Both the position numbers and the translations under genes were made by a program. The notes beneath the pieces were generated by a model. The model did not search any database. It was not told where the DNA came from and saw only the letters and a program-made list of their open reading frames with translations. This document shows, one piece after another, positions 1-10,303 of a DNA stretch of 64,000 nt. The first letter of the stretch is position 1; every line of letters begins with the position of its first letter. Where the stretch lies: contig JAAONU010000011.1 in assembly GCA_012932295.1 (NCBI GenBank), positions 40,674,352 to 40,738,351 on the forward strand. Direction: 5' to 3'. Source of the stretch: Cyclina sinensis (lineage: Eukaryota; Mollusca; Bivalvia; Venerida; Veneridae).

Positions 1-330
1 ATGAAGGTGTCAGTGGATGATGTATTTTGTATATTTAACTTAACCACATCATGCAATGCAAAATGTACATGTATAGAGCCTCAGATCAATTTAGCTTATG
101 AAGAATATGAATTATGATAAATGCCATTTATTCACCATAACTGGTCTAAATATGAGTTAGAATAGTCAGGGAAATTCACAATTCATCATACCTCGAGTAC
201 TACAGTATTGTTCAAGAAAATATTTACATTTGTATTTATTATTATTATAATGACAACTGTTATGGTTGAGTTCACACCTACCAGCGTTTTTGTAAATTAA
301 ACGTTTGACAACTGTGTAAGGGAATTAGTT
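1..330. other. Intergenic or intronic AT-rich sequence
   Basis: No open reading frame, RNA gene or clear repeat structure is visible here. It may belong to an intron of the UBR-type gene, whose only exon in the window points this way. Confidence 0.4.
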
Positions 331-398
331 AATTTGCTCAGTGGTCTAGAGCACTGGCTTTTCTTCCTGCTCTTGAGTTCAAATCCCACACAAGAGCA
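331..398 (+). repeat. tRNA-like (SINE head) fragment
   Basis: An A-box-like TGCTCAGTGGTCTAGAGC (335-352) is followed at the usual distance by a B-box-like GAGTTCAAATCCC (375-387). The acceptor arms do not pair convincingly, so this is a tRNA-derived SINE head or tRNA pseudogene rather than a working tRNA gene. Confidence 0.45.
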
Positions 399-596
399 GC
401 CTTTTTTTATGCACTGCATCTTTCTGTTACAGAGGAGCACTGCGACATCTGATTACAATTATCCCATGTCTGCTTTAATCATTATAATTTTTGGTAAGCA
501 GTAACTTTGAAAAGTACTGTCACCTCTATTTAAATTATGTTTAAAAACATTTTCTCTCGTATCACAAGAAGCAGTGAAGTGACCAAAAAAACAAAA

Positions 597-2968
597 CAAG
601 AGGGCCATGATGGCCCTATATTGCTCACCTGAATATGACTGCTTTTAACAAAGTTGCTATAGACCTGGTCAATTGAACCCATATTCAAACTTGGCCTAGA
701 AATTATTGAAACAATCTTTCTGACAAATTTCAAGGTTATTTGGACTGAAAGTGTAGCCTCTAGAGTGTTAACAAGGTTTTTTCCATATTTGGGCTCTGTG
801 ACCTAGTTTTTGACCGCAGTTGATCAATATCCAAACCTGAGCTAGTAATCATCAAATCAACCTTTCTGACAAATTTCCAGGACATTTGGACTGAAAATGT
901 AGCCTCAAGAGTGTTTACAAAGTTTTTCGATATTTAGGCTCTGTGACCTAGTTTTTTAACCCAGATGACCCATATTCAAAGTTGAGCTGGAAATCATAGA
1001 AGCAACCTTTCTGACAAATTTTCAGGTTATTTGGAATTAAAATCTTAACTCAGAGTGTTCCGTATTTGGTCTCTGTGACCTAGTTTTTGACCAAAGATGA
1101 CCCATATTAGTACTTGAGCTAAAAATCATCAAAACAACCTGTCTGACAAATTTCCAGGATATTTGGACTGAAAATGTAACCTGTGGAGTGTTAAAATGGT
1201 TTTTACATTTTAGGGCTCTGTGTTCTAGTTTTTGATCCCAGATGACCCATATCCTAATATGGGCTAGAAATCATTGAAGCAACCTTTCTGACAAATTTCA
1301 AGGACATTTGGAGTGAAAATGTAACCTCTAGAGCATTAACAAGGATTTTCTACTTTTTGGCCCTGTGTCCTAGTTTTTGACCCCACATAACCCATATTCA
1401 AAACTGAGTTAGAAATCATTAAAATAATCTTTCTGACAAATTTCAAGGTTATTTGAACTGAAAATGTTACCTCAATGCGTGTTTACAAGGTTTTTCCATA
1501 TTTGGGGTTTGTGACCTATTTTTGACCCCAGATGACCTTTATTCGAATCTGAGCTAGAAATCATTAAAACATTTTTTTCTGACAAATTTCGAGAATATTT
1601 GGACTGAAAAGTAGCTTCTAGAGTGTTAACAAGTTTTTTTCTATTTTTGGGCTCTGTGACCTAGTTTTTGATTTCAAATGACACATATTCAAATTTAACC
1701 TAGAAATCATTGAAACAACCTTTCTGACAGATTCCAGGTTATTTGGACTGAAAATGTTACCTCTAGAGTGTTAACAAGGTTTTTCCATATTTGGGCTCTG
1801 TGACCTAGTTTTTGACCCCAGATGACCCAATTTTGAACTTGAGCTATAAATCATCAAAACAACCTTCCTGACAAATTTCCAGGATATTTGGACTGAAAAT
1901 GTAACCTCTAGAGTGTTAACAAGGTTTTTCTATTTTTGGGCTCTGTGACCTAGTTTTTGAACCCAGATGACCCATATTCGAACTTGAGCTAGAAATCATA
2001 GAAACAACCTTTCTGACAAATTTCCAGATTATTTGGACTGAAAATGTTACTTCTCCTTCTACAAGAAGATTTTCAAAGTTTTCACTATATAAGCCTATGT
2101 AAAACCAATGACCCCGGGGTGGGGCCAAATTTGACTCCAGGGGTATAATTGGAACAAACTTGGTAGAGGTCCACTAGACAAAGCTACATACTAAATCTTA
2201 AGGCTCAGGGCCTTGTGGTTTCAGACAAGAAGATTTTCGAAGTTTTTCCTATATAAGCCTTTGTAAAACCAATGACCCCAGGGTGGGGCCAAATTTGACC
2301 CCAGAGGTATAATTTGAACAAATTTGGTAGAAGTCCACTAGACAATGCTACATACCAAATATCTAAGCTCTATGCCTTACGGTTTCTGACAAGAAGATTT
2401 TTAAAGTTTTTCCTATATAACTCTATGTGAAACAAGTTACCCCTAAGGCGGGGCCATTTTTGACCCAGAGGCCATGATTTGAACAAACTTGGTAGAGGTC
2501 CACTAGAAAATGCTGCACGCCAAATATCTTAGCTCTATGCCTTACGGTTTCTGACAAAAAGATTTTTTAAGATTTTCCCTATATAACTCTGTGTAAAATG
2601 GGCAACCCCTGGGGCGGGGCCGTTTTTGACCCAAGGGCCATAATTTGAACAATCTTGGTAGAGGACCACTAGGTGATGCTACATACCAAATATCAAAGCT
2701 CTAGGCCTTATGGTTTTAGACAAGAAGATTTTTAAAGATTTTCTTTTTGGTTGCCATGGCAACCAGAGTTCTGCATGGAATCAAATTCTTTGAACAATTT
2801 TGGCAGAGCTTCATGCAAGGAACATTTCTGTGAAGTTTTGTTGAAATTGGCCCAGTGGTTTAGGAGGAGATGTTCTTTAAAACAAAAGTTTACGGACGCA
2901 CGCACCGACTACGGACATTGACTGATCACAATACCTCACCTTGTGCACTACGTGCACAGGTGAGCTAA
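597..2968 (+). repeat. Composite CAAGAGGGCC element with two internal tandem arrays
   Basis: The left end is CAAGAGGGCCATGATGGCCC, an odd palindrome able to form a hairpin, followed by GCTCACCTG (623-631). The right end carries a hairpin (2937-2962, arms CACCTTGTGCAC and GTGCACAGGTG), CAGGTGAGC (2957-2965, the exact inverse of 623-631) and a terminal CTAA. Between them are about nine diverged ~145-bp units (about 640-2040, each with CTCTGTGACCTAGTTTTTGA) and about four ~165-bp units (2057-2740, each with GACAAGAAGATTTT and CTTGGTAGAGGTCCACTAGA). No transposase is visible. The hairpin plus CTRR-like 3' end recalls a Helitron, but no 5' TC end is seen, so the class is open. Confidence 0.7.
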
Positions 2969-3072
2969 AAACATACAATTCACAAAACAACCAAGTAACA
3001 AGCCAGGCAAATAGCTACTACAAACACTGCTACATTATTAGTACATTAATATCTCCATACCACATCACCCAC

Positions 3073-3335
3073 CTGCACGAGTATGTTGGCTCTCCATTTT
3101 TGAATACATGACCACAGAGCTGTGATGGCTGATCTTTCTCTTTCAGTTGCTGAAACACAACCTCTGGTTCCCCGTTACAAAGGAAATGTTCAAGTGGAGT
3201 AAACAGGTATTTATTTGTCAACCTTTCTTCCTTTGCAGGGTCATCAAATGATTGGAATGCCAACAATACATACTCTCTCCAGTGGTTCTTTAACAATGTG
3301 ACGAAATCCCCTGTCTGGTAGTTCATAAGCCATTG
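3073..3335 (-). CDS. UBR1/UBR2: UBR1/UBR2-type N-recognin E3 ubiquitin ligase, single N-terminal exon
   Basis: This 263-nt exon encodes the segment just before and into the UBR box of an N-end-rule ubiquitin ligase, which recognises destabilising N-terminal residues and ubiquitinates the substrate. The translation contains FTPLEHFLCNGEPEVVFQQL and then QLCGHVFKNGEPTYSCR, matching the start of the zinc-binding UBR box (LCGxVFKxGExTYSCR) of vertebrate UBR1 and UBR2. On the minus strand the acceptor is TTTTTTCAG before position 3335 and the donor is CAG|GTGGGT after 3073, which cuts the last Arg codon. The exon opens on a codon boundary (Gln-Trp-Leu-Met-Asn-Tyr). The methionine at 3326 is internal and need not be the start. 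The rest of the protein (over 1700 residues in known homologues) must lie left of the window, beyond a repeat-filled intron of at least 3 kb; I could not find the first exon on the right. UBR1 and UBR2 cannot be separated from this exon alone. Confidence 0.85.
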
Positions 3336-3436
3336 CTGAAAAAATGTATTTCATATAAATCATACTTGCATCTACTCTGAACCGTTAACAGAGAAAACAG
3401 ATTTTCTAAAACTGAATTGTACCAGATAATCACTTA

Positions 3437-3869
3437 TAGCGACTGACTCACAGACGATGATAAAAAGAAAATGTTTATACATCTTGAAATTCTTGCTGTA
3501 ATCGTGAAGAACATATCTAAACTAAGTTATTGATTCAGTTTTGTGACAGAAAAACATCAAAATATAAAGTTTTACACACTTTTATCGGTAAAAAATTTAC
3601 CCCGTTAGTCACAGGGTAAATACTTTAGTTATAACATTAATTTTGAGGCAATCTAATAACTAGATGCCATGGCTCAGTGGTCTAAGTCGTTGTTCTCTAT
3701 TTTACTGACCGAAAGGTCGTGGATTCGATTCCTGGTAAAGTCAAAACTTTTTTTTTTTCAGTTTTCATGGTGTATAGAAGCATAAAATTATATTTTTTCC
3801 ATAGTATATTAAATCCTCTTAAATTTAAAAGAATAAAAAATTTCAGCAAAATTTTGTGAGTCAGTCGCT
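3437..3869 (+). mobile_element. Inverted-repeat element with embedded tRNA-like core, copy 1
   Basis: The ends are inverted: AGCGACTGACTCACA (3437-3451) and TGTGAGTCAGTCGCT (3855-3869). Inside, 3665-3735 resembles a tRNA head, with GGCTCAGTGGTCTAAG as A box and GTGGATTCGATTCCTGG as B-box region. A second, inverted copy at about 5905-6250 shares the end, the body and the tRNA-like part. The element has no coding capacity; it looks like either a MITE that captured a SINE or a SINE family with palindromic ends. Confidence 0.6.
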
Positions 3870-4590
3870 TTAATTCAAACTCAAAAATAAAACATTTCCT
3901 ATTACTCTCTTTGAGCAGGACATGTGCTGATAGAACTAAATCCTGGATCATTGAATGATGGTGAATGAAAATGTTAAGTTTAAATGGATAAACTGTAAAA
4001 AGTATAATCACCATCAATGTAAAGTTACCACCCTAGATACCCATTCATTATTTACCCCTAATTCTTTAGATTATGTCTGCTTTTTTTTTTAAACATTTCA
4101 TTTGTTTGATTATCTCCATAACTGTGTCCGGTATATCGGATTTATTCAGTTACAAATGTAAAGCATTGTCTAGAAGATGCACATGCAAAATGGGGATTTT
4201 GCAGCCAGTTCTCATTTACATGTACCTTATATTACTCAGTCTGGACCTTTTGAATCGAAGCTGAATGATCAGCAATGGGACATCTTAATAACACTGATCA
4301 TCACAAAACTGTCAGCATGATAACCAGCTGAATGTTGTATTACCAAGTACCTTGTCATTTTCGGAGTTCATATCAAACGGTAATGAAACTTACGTGAAGA
4401 GGTGAAAAAGCAATGTCTGTTGCCAAGAGGCAACACCCTGTATGCCTGAGAGTAATGTCTCATCAACAGAAATGCCATACAGTCCTCATGCATCTCGGTG
4501 ATCACTTCTACACAGAATTAACAAGGGTGCCATTGTCACAAAAAAGCCCGTCACAAAAGCTTTGCAGAAGATGTGGGCATAATGGATAAA
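3870..4590. other. Non-coding, no structure recognised
   Basis: AT-rich sequence with short poly-T runs. The short reading frames here show no protein-like composition or splice context, and I see no repeat copied elsewhere in the window. Confidence 0.4.
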
Positions 4591-5904
4591 CAAGAGGGCC
4601 ATGATGGCCCTAGATCACTCACCTGAATACTTTGCCTTAGGGTCTGCTATTGAGCTAACATCAAAAGCTTTTTTAAGAATCTCCCTATATAAATCTATAT
4701 GAATACAAGTGACCCCCAGGGCAGGGCCAAATTTCACTCAAGGGGTATAATTTGAACAAACTTGGTAGATGACCTCTAACTGATGCTCTATTAAAAATAT
4801 TTAAATTCTAGGCTCTGTGGCTTCAGACAAGAGGTTTTTTTAAAGTTTTGCCTAAAGATATAAGCCTTGGTAACATCAACTGACCCCTGGGGCAGGGCCA
4901 AATGTTACCCTAGGGACACAATTTGAACAAATTTGGTAGAGGTCCACTAGACAATGCTACATACCAAATCTTACTGCTCAGGGCCTTGTGGTTTCAGACA
5001 AGAAGATTGTCAAAGTTTTCCCTATATATAAGCATATATAAAATCAACTGACCCTTGGGGCAGGGCCAAACTTTACCCTAGGGGCATAATTTGAATAAAT
5101 TTGGTAGAGGTCCACTAGACAATGCTACATACCAAATCTTATGGCTCAGGGCCTTGTGGTTTCAGACAAAAAGATTTTCAAAGTTTTTCCTTTCAATGGC
5201 AATAGCAACCAATAGAATCCCTCAATTCATGATGACTGAATGGTTCATACACACATTCTCCTATTTTAATCTGACCTTTGACCTCTATGTGTGACCCTTA
5301 CCTTGGCCACAGGGACCTGAATTTTGCGTACAACACACTGCCTTACAATGGTCAACATTTGTGCCAAGTTATATTAAAATCTCTCAATACATGTAGAAGT
5401 TTTGCTCTGGACAAGCGTTTTCCACTGAACTTTGAGCTAGAGACCTGATTAATGCGTGCAACACTACATTTTATGATGGTGAACTTTAGTATCAAGTAAT
5501 ACTAAAATCCCTCCATGCATGTAGAAGATATGCTCCGTACAAAATCTGGACATTTCATCATCTCTAGTGACCTTGACCTTAAATATATGGACCTGGCTTA
5601 TGTGTGTAATGCTCAGTCTCATGATGGTGAACATTTTTGATAGAATACCTCAATTCATGATGACTAAATGGTCCATACTCACATTTTCATACATTTTATC
5701 TGACTTTTGACCTCTTTGTGTGACCTTGACCTTGGCCATAGGGACCTGAATTTTGCATGTAGCTCTCCGCCTCACAATGGTGAACATTTATGCCAAGATA
5801 TATTAAAATCCCTTAATGCAGGTAGAAGTTTTGCTCTGGAAAAGCATTTTTCTCTAACTTCAAAGTGTGACCTTGACCTGTGACCTAGAGACCTGGTTCA
5901 TGCT
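4591..5904 (+). repeat. Second CAAGAGGGCC element with ~165-bp units and GACCTTGACC-type units
   Basis: It opens with the same palindromic CAAGAGGGCCATGATGGCCC end and TCACTCACCTG. About four copies of the 165-bp unit follow (4660-5190, each with GACAAGAAGATT-like and CTTGGTAGAGGTCCACTAG-like motifs). From about 5190 the units change to a second type with TGACCTTTGACCTCT, TGTGACCTTGACCT and ATGTAGAAGTTTTGCTCTGG. The right end is not clear because the tRNA-like inverted-repeat element begins near 5905. Confidence 0.6.
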
Positions 5905-6255
5905 TCTATACATCATGAAAACTGAAGAAAAAAGAATTTGGCTTCAACTGGTTTTAAAGAAATACCCTTCCAGTCAGTAAAACTGAAAGCTGTAAGTTGA
6001 CCCATTGAGCCACAGAGACTTTTTTCTAGCATGCTTCAAAATTAACAATATAAAATAAGTATCTATCTCGTGACTAACAGGGTAAATTTTTTAATGATTA
6101 AATTGGTTAAAACTTCATTTTTAAATTTGTTTCTGTAAGAAAAAATGAGAGAGTAACCCAGTTTAGATATGTTCTTCACAATTACAACAAAAATTTCTAC
6201 ATGTATAAAATTTCTCTTTTTTATGCACCCATCTGTGAGTCAGTCGCTTTAAGTT
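5905..6255 (-). mobile_element. Inverted-repeat element with tRNA-like core, copy 2
   Basis: Read on the minus strand this matches copy 1: the TTAAAGCGACTGACTCACAG end (about 6236-6255), a body with GAAGAACATATCTAAACT, a tRNA-like head (about 5950-6035, CTGTGGCTCAATGGGTCAA) and the CAGTTTTCAT..GTATAGAAGCAT stretch. The lower-coordinate terminal repeat is missing, so this copy is truncated where it meets the GACCTTGACC array. Confidence 0.55.
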
Positions 6256-7482
6256 ACATTTGCTATGCATAAAAGAATGAAAAGAAATAAAACTTTTTGT
6301 ACACTTATATGAAAAAACACTTAAAATATATACAACTACAATTATGTCTGACGATATTCAACTTATTTTTTATTTTTCAACTTTTTTTACAATGTTCAAA
6401 TAACTGAATTATATTTTGTAATACTTTTTAATTCTTTTGAATGAATTCAGCAATTTATTGTTTGTTATACCACCAATTATGCACCTATCAATGTTTTGCC
6501 CCAGGCAGGGAGGTGGGCGGTTGAGCCAGGGGAATGGAGTGATGGAAATTTGTCAAAATCCTTAATGTCAATTAGATAATTATTTCTTTAATTATTTAGT
6601 AGTCATAGCCTTTTCTTTGTCAAGGTGAGAAAAATCTGCCTATTAAAACAATAACAAAATGTTGTGGACAGTATAAAACATCAAAGAGAATATGTTTCAT
6701 TACTTATCACCAGATTAATGTCAATTATTGAATATATTTTGTAACAGTAACATTTTTTGTCACTTTGTGAATAACCCACCTATTACGTGTATGTTTGTTT
6801 TTATACAATGTGGGCCCTTCTGGTCCAGGCCGTTTTGGTCCAGACCTTTTTGGTACTGGGCCGTTTTGACTCGATACCAACACAATGACAGGACTACAAC
6901 ACTTGAAATTGCAATGAAATCCTCACAAAAATATTTGTCAAAAAGTCAAATTGCAAAATGAGAACATCATTAATTCGACTAAACAGAACAATCACGATGG
7001 TACCTGCACTAAGTTTTTCTGGCTAAACTCTGCGGCTTGCAAGGAACTTCTTAGAGCCATTTTATCCAGATGGAAAGAAATTACGTTCTGTTGCCATTTT
7101 CTTAGACATTAAGTTTTGTTTCGAATCTTCCTTTACATGTAACATTTATCTTCAATTATAAGATTTTTAAAAAGCAAAATTCTTTTTTATGTTCTTTGAT
7201 GGAAAACTATTGAGAAAATAAAGAAAAATATGTTTTTTTCACATTTAGGGAAAATTCGACACTAAGGTTTCACGTTGATATTGGATAATTCTAATTGCAC
7301 GTTAAACGGAAGTGAGTCTATCTTTACGATTGCCGATATCACCGAAGAATCATATTATTGTTCACATTTCTCAGTATGTTTGCTTCTATTGACTTTCTTG
7401 ATTTTCCGCTTATATTCGGCTCTACCGAGTAACCATCCCGAAGGCTAAACTTCCGGTATAAACCGAACATCTTCTCTTATCT
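6256..7482. other. Non-coding spacer
   Basis: No gene recognised. A short G/C patch at about 6808-6868 repeats a GGCCGTTTTGGTCCAG-like word two to three times. The rest is AT-rich unique-looking sequence. Confidence 0.4.
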
Positions 7483-7759
7483 ATTTAAGCTTATTTACCG
7501 TCGGTACCGGGTGCCTATATGACCGACGCCCCCCTGAAGAGATTAGTTATTTTATGTTGTGGGGGTAGTGCAAGATACTGAAAGCATCCCATTCCAGAGA
7601 CACTCCTGGTCCTTTTGCATGCTCAGTGTATAGCACTGATACCTCGGTTTAACGTCTCATCCGAAAGACTATTAGTAATGTTAGTGGAGGAGCGGGGGAT
7701 CGAACTCGGGACCCCTGGTATACCAGTCCAGCGCGTTACCACTAGACCACATCCGCTCC
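7483..7759 (-). repeat. tRNA-derived SINE, family 1, copy i
   Basis: On the minus strand the head reads GGAGCGGATGTGGTCTAGTG then AACGCGCTGGAC and, further on, GAGTTCGATCCCCCGCTCC, i.e. tRNA-type A and B boxes (7681-7757). A body of about 200 bp follows and ends near a CCGGTACCGACGG stretch. The same head and body occur at 55506-55797 in the other orientation and as a fragment at 25449-25502, which shows it is a dispersed family. Confidence 0.75.
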
Positions 7760-7794
7760 GAACATCTTTCTGTTCAAAACTATTTTAATACTCT

Positions 7795-8640
7795 ACTTAA
7801 TTCAGTCCAGATTACCTGCACCTCTTCCAAGAGGGCTGCTCTCAGTTGGGCCAGAGTAACAGGGGGAGGCTGGTGTCGTCGAACCTCTCTATCCCGTTGG
7901 TCCCACAAATTCTAAGTAGAAGATAGGTCGGGGCTGTATGGCAGCCAATCCTGTAGGTGGATATTTTTGTTACTGAGAAAGTCGCGACAGATCCGAGCCT
8001 TATCCTGTTCAGTGGAATGCGAGGTTGTTTTGCTGCAATCATGGGACAACATAGGGTCGGAAGATCTCATCTTTATACCTAGCGCCAGTTAAATTACCCG
8101 CTACCACAATCAGTGGTGATTTAACTCCATGTGAGATTCCTCCCCACACCATAACCGATCCACCCTCAGTAAACAAGACCCGCCTCCACTGCATGAATAC
8201 GAATATTCTTGGGGCATGTGCCGCAACCCAAGCCATACGACGCTGGCGATGAGCAGCGGTAAGGGGCAGACCTACGTACGTGTGACGTGCCCGCAAACCA
8301 AAGTCCCGCAATCGTTTCCTTACAGATTGAGAATGGATAGGACGGTTATGAGTACCTATGGTATAAAGGGCAGATGCAGTGGCAGTGAGGTGACGATTGC
8401 TCAAATGCGCGAGACGAATAAACATGTCCTGACGTTGCGACGTCACGCGCGGACGCCAAACCTAGGTCTGTCAGCGACCCGCCAAGTTTCCCTTAGACGT
8501 CTAACATGACGTTCTATAGTGCAAACATGGACACCGAAATGTCTGGCAACCTTTTGCCTTTGACCATTTGCCTTTGACTTTGGATAATCATCGCAACGGT
8601 CTGACCCCTCCGAACGTCAGCCATGCTATTGTTTAATGCT
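7795..8640 (-). pseudogene. Decayed Tc1/mariner transposase
   Basis: Tc1 transposases are DDE enzymes that cut and paste their own element. The minus strand here keeps recognisable pieces in order: a recognition region (TIGTHNRPIHSQSVRKRLRD, then RRMAWVAAHAP), the VMVWGGIS motif and RGVKSPLIVV-like strand, and a C-terminal part with ARICRDFLSNKNIHLQDWLP, YSPDLS and PPVTLAQLRAALLEEVQ. Frameshifts and stops break it (the frame changes near 8040 and there is a stop after YSPDLSST), and the Asp-containing segments around the catalytic core are damaged. No terminal inverted repeats were identified. It lies next to SINE copy i. Confidence 0.75.
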
Positions 8641-10164
8641 ATCAAAAATAATCAAAATATCGGAAAATGAGTGTCTCTATGAAGACTACCTAGTGGTATG
8701 ACGAGCCGTGTAACTCAATGTCACAACACTGCTGTGCACGAGTTTTTCCCGTTCGATGCTTTTCCCGGAAGACATCGTTACGCAATCTTCTTATGGGACA
8801 TTCGATACAGGGCCACGTGCACTGTAACATAGATAGTTGCTTGACCGATTTTCATTGTTTTTGAACAACGCGTTCGCAAGATGTCACCCTGCGTTTCTTT
8901 ATCCCTTGAGTATAGTAATACACATGACACAAACGCAAGAACTCAGTTAATACATTTATGTACATAAAATCCTTGAATAAAATCAAGCTTGTTCTAGAAA
9001 ATTATTACCCTATGACAGAATCTTTTATCCAATAACGTAAAAAAGGCATTTTCAAGTAATCTACAGTATGTATCAAAACTTAAGTCCTGTGTGTATTACA
9101 ATGGGTAACACTCGGCCTTCTCCACATGTGACACTGGAGTTACATAAGCGGAAAAATTGCCCACGTCTTTAATTGCAATTTTCCTTAATGCTGTGCAAAC
9201 CAACATCCAGGCAAACAGGGATAAGGGCATAGTGTTTAGATAAAAATATATATCTTAAAAATATATGGCTTAATCTATAAGTACTGTGCTATGCAATCGA
9301 TATCGTTATTTTGTCGGATTTTCAATCCGATCTTAAAGCTTGCTTTCTTGCTTTTAATGAATATTGTAAAGTTGACACCTGAAAGGTTAAAATCAATAAG
9401 ACGAAAATTATTCATGAGTTTTGAAGCTAGAAATTTTCACAACTTTTTTCAACTTGGTGATTTTCCATCGAAACAAGTGACAACTACCATTACCTGGACG
9501 AGTTTAATATGCTACACGCACCCACATCTTCTGATCTGCAGAAAAATATAAGTCAATTTATTTGAGCAATAAAGTTAACATTTATGTAATCTGTTTTTGT
9601 TTTTTGTTTTTGTTGATAAGATTTTCTCCAGTTTATGCTGCTTATCACTCCATAGCGACACTTTTGTTCATAATTTAATAACCATTTACAACATTAACAA
9701 TAGTTTCTGAATAAAACATTTTACAAATGTACTATATTTCCACGCGAAACACGTTAGAAAAGTTTATCTCTGTGTTAAACATATCTAGGTGAACTAATCG
9801 CATTGTTTAATCGTCTCATGATAATTAACAATAAACAAAATATAGATTATTATTATTATTATTATTATTATTAAAACAATTTTACAAAATAACTAACAAT
9901 AAGAATGTGAATGCAAATGTTTTATGTATTATAGAGAAATAATGACAATAAGAAAAGCTTGTACAAAAAAATTAACTAGTTAGAAAACAACAACAACAAA
10001 AAAGAACAATCTTCACATATTTTAACTAACAAATGTTTCAGCAAGTTTACAGAGTCATTGTCAGATCTCAGTTAAAATGTGTGTCTCTTATCAGAGATAT
10101 GTTGTACAAATATTGTCAGTGATTATCAAAGACATAAAATACCGTTTTATACCATTAAGAAATC
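8641..10164. other. Non-coding spacer with an ATT microsatellite
   Basis: No gene recognised. A TTA/ATT trinucleotide run occupies about 9847-9873. The 86-codon frame at 9291-9551 has no protein-like features. Confidence 0.4.
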
Positions 10165-10303
10165 AATAAGATAAGATAAGATAAGACAAGAAAAGACGAG
10201 ACGAGACGAGACGAGACGAGACCAGACCAGACCAGATCAGATCAGATCAGACCAGACCAGACCAGACCAGACCAGACCAGACAAGACAAGACAAGATAAG
10301 ATT
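10165..10303. repeat. Pentanucleotide microsatellite (AAGAT / GACGA / CCAGA)
   Basis: Consecutive five-base units change by single substitutions from ATAAG through GACGA and CCAGA to CAAGA and back to ATAAG. It abuts the 3' end of the non-LTR retrotransposon on the minus strand, whose sequence ends AAATAAATCTTATCTTGTC, so the array probably grew from the retrotransposon's 3' tail. Confidence 0.85.

Noticed and set aside
597..2968. Firm Helitron assignment
   Set aside because: The 3' hairpin followed by CTAA fits, but there is no 5' TC end, no insertion between A and T is shown, and no Rep/helicase is present.
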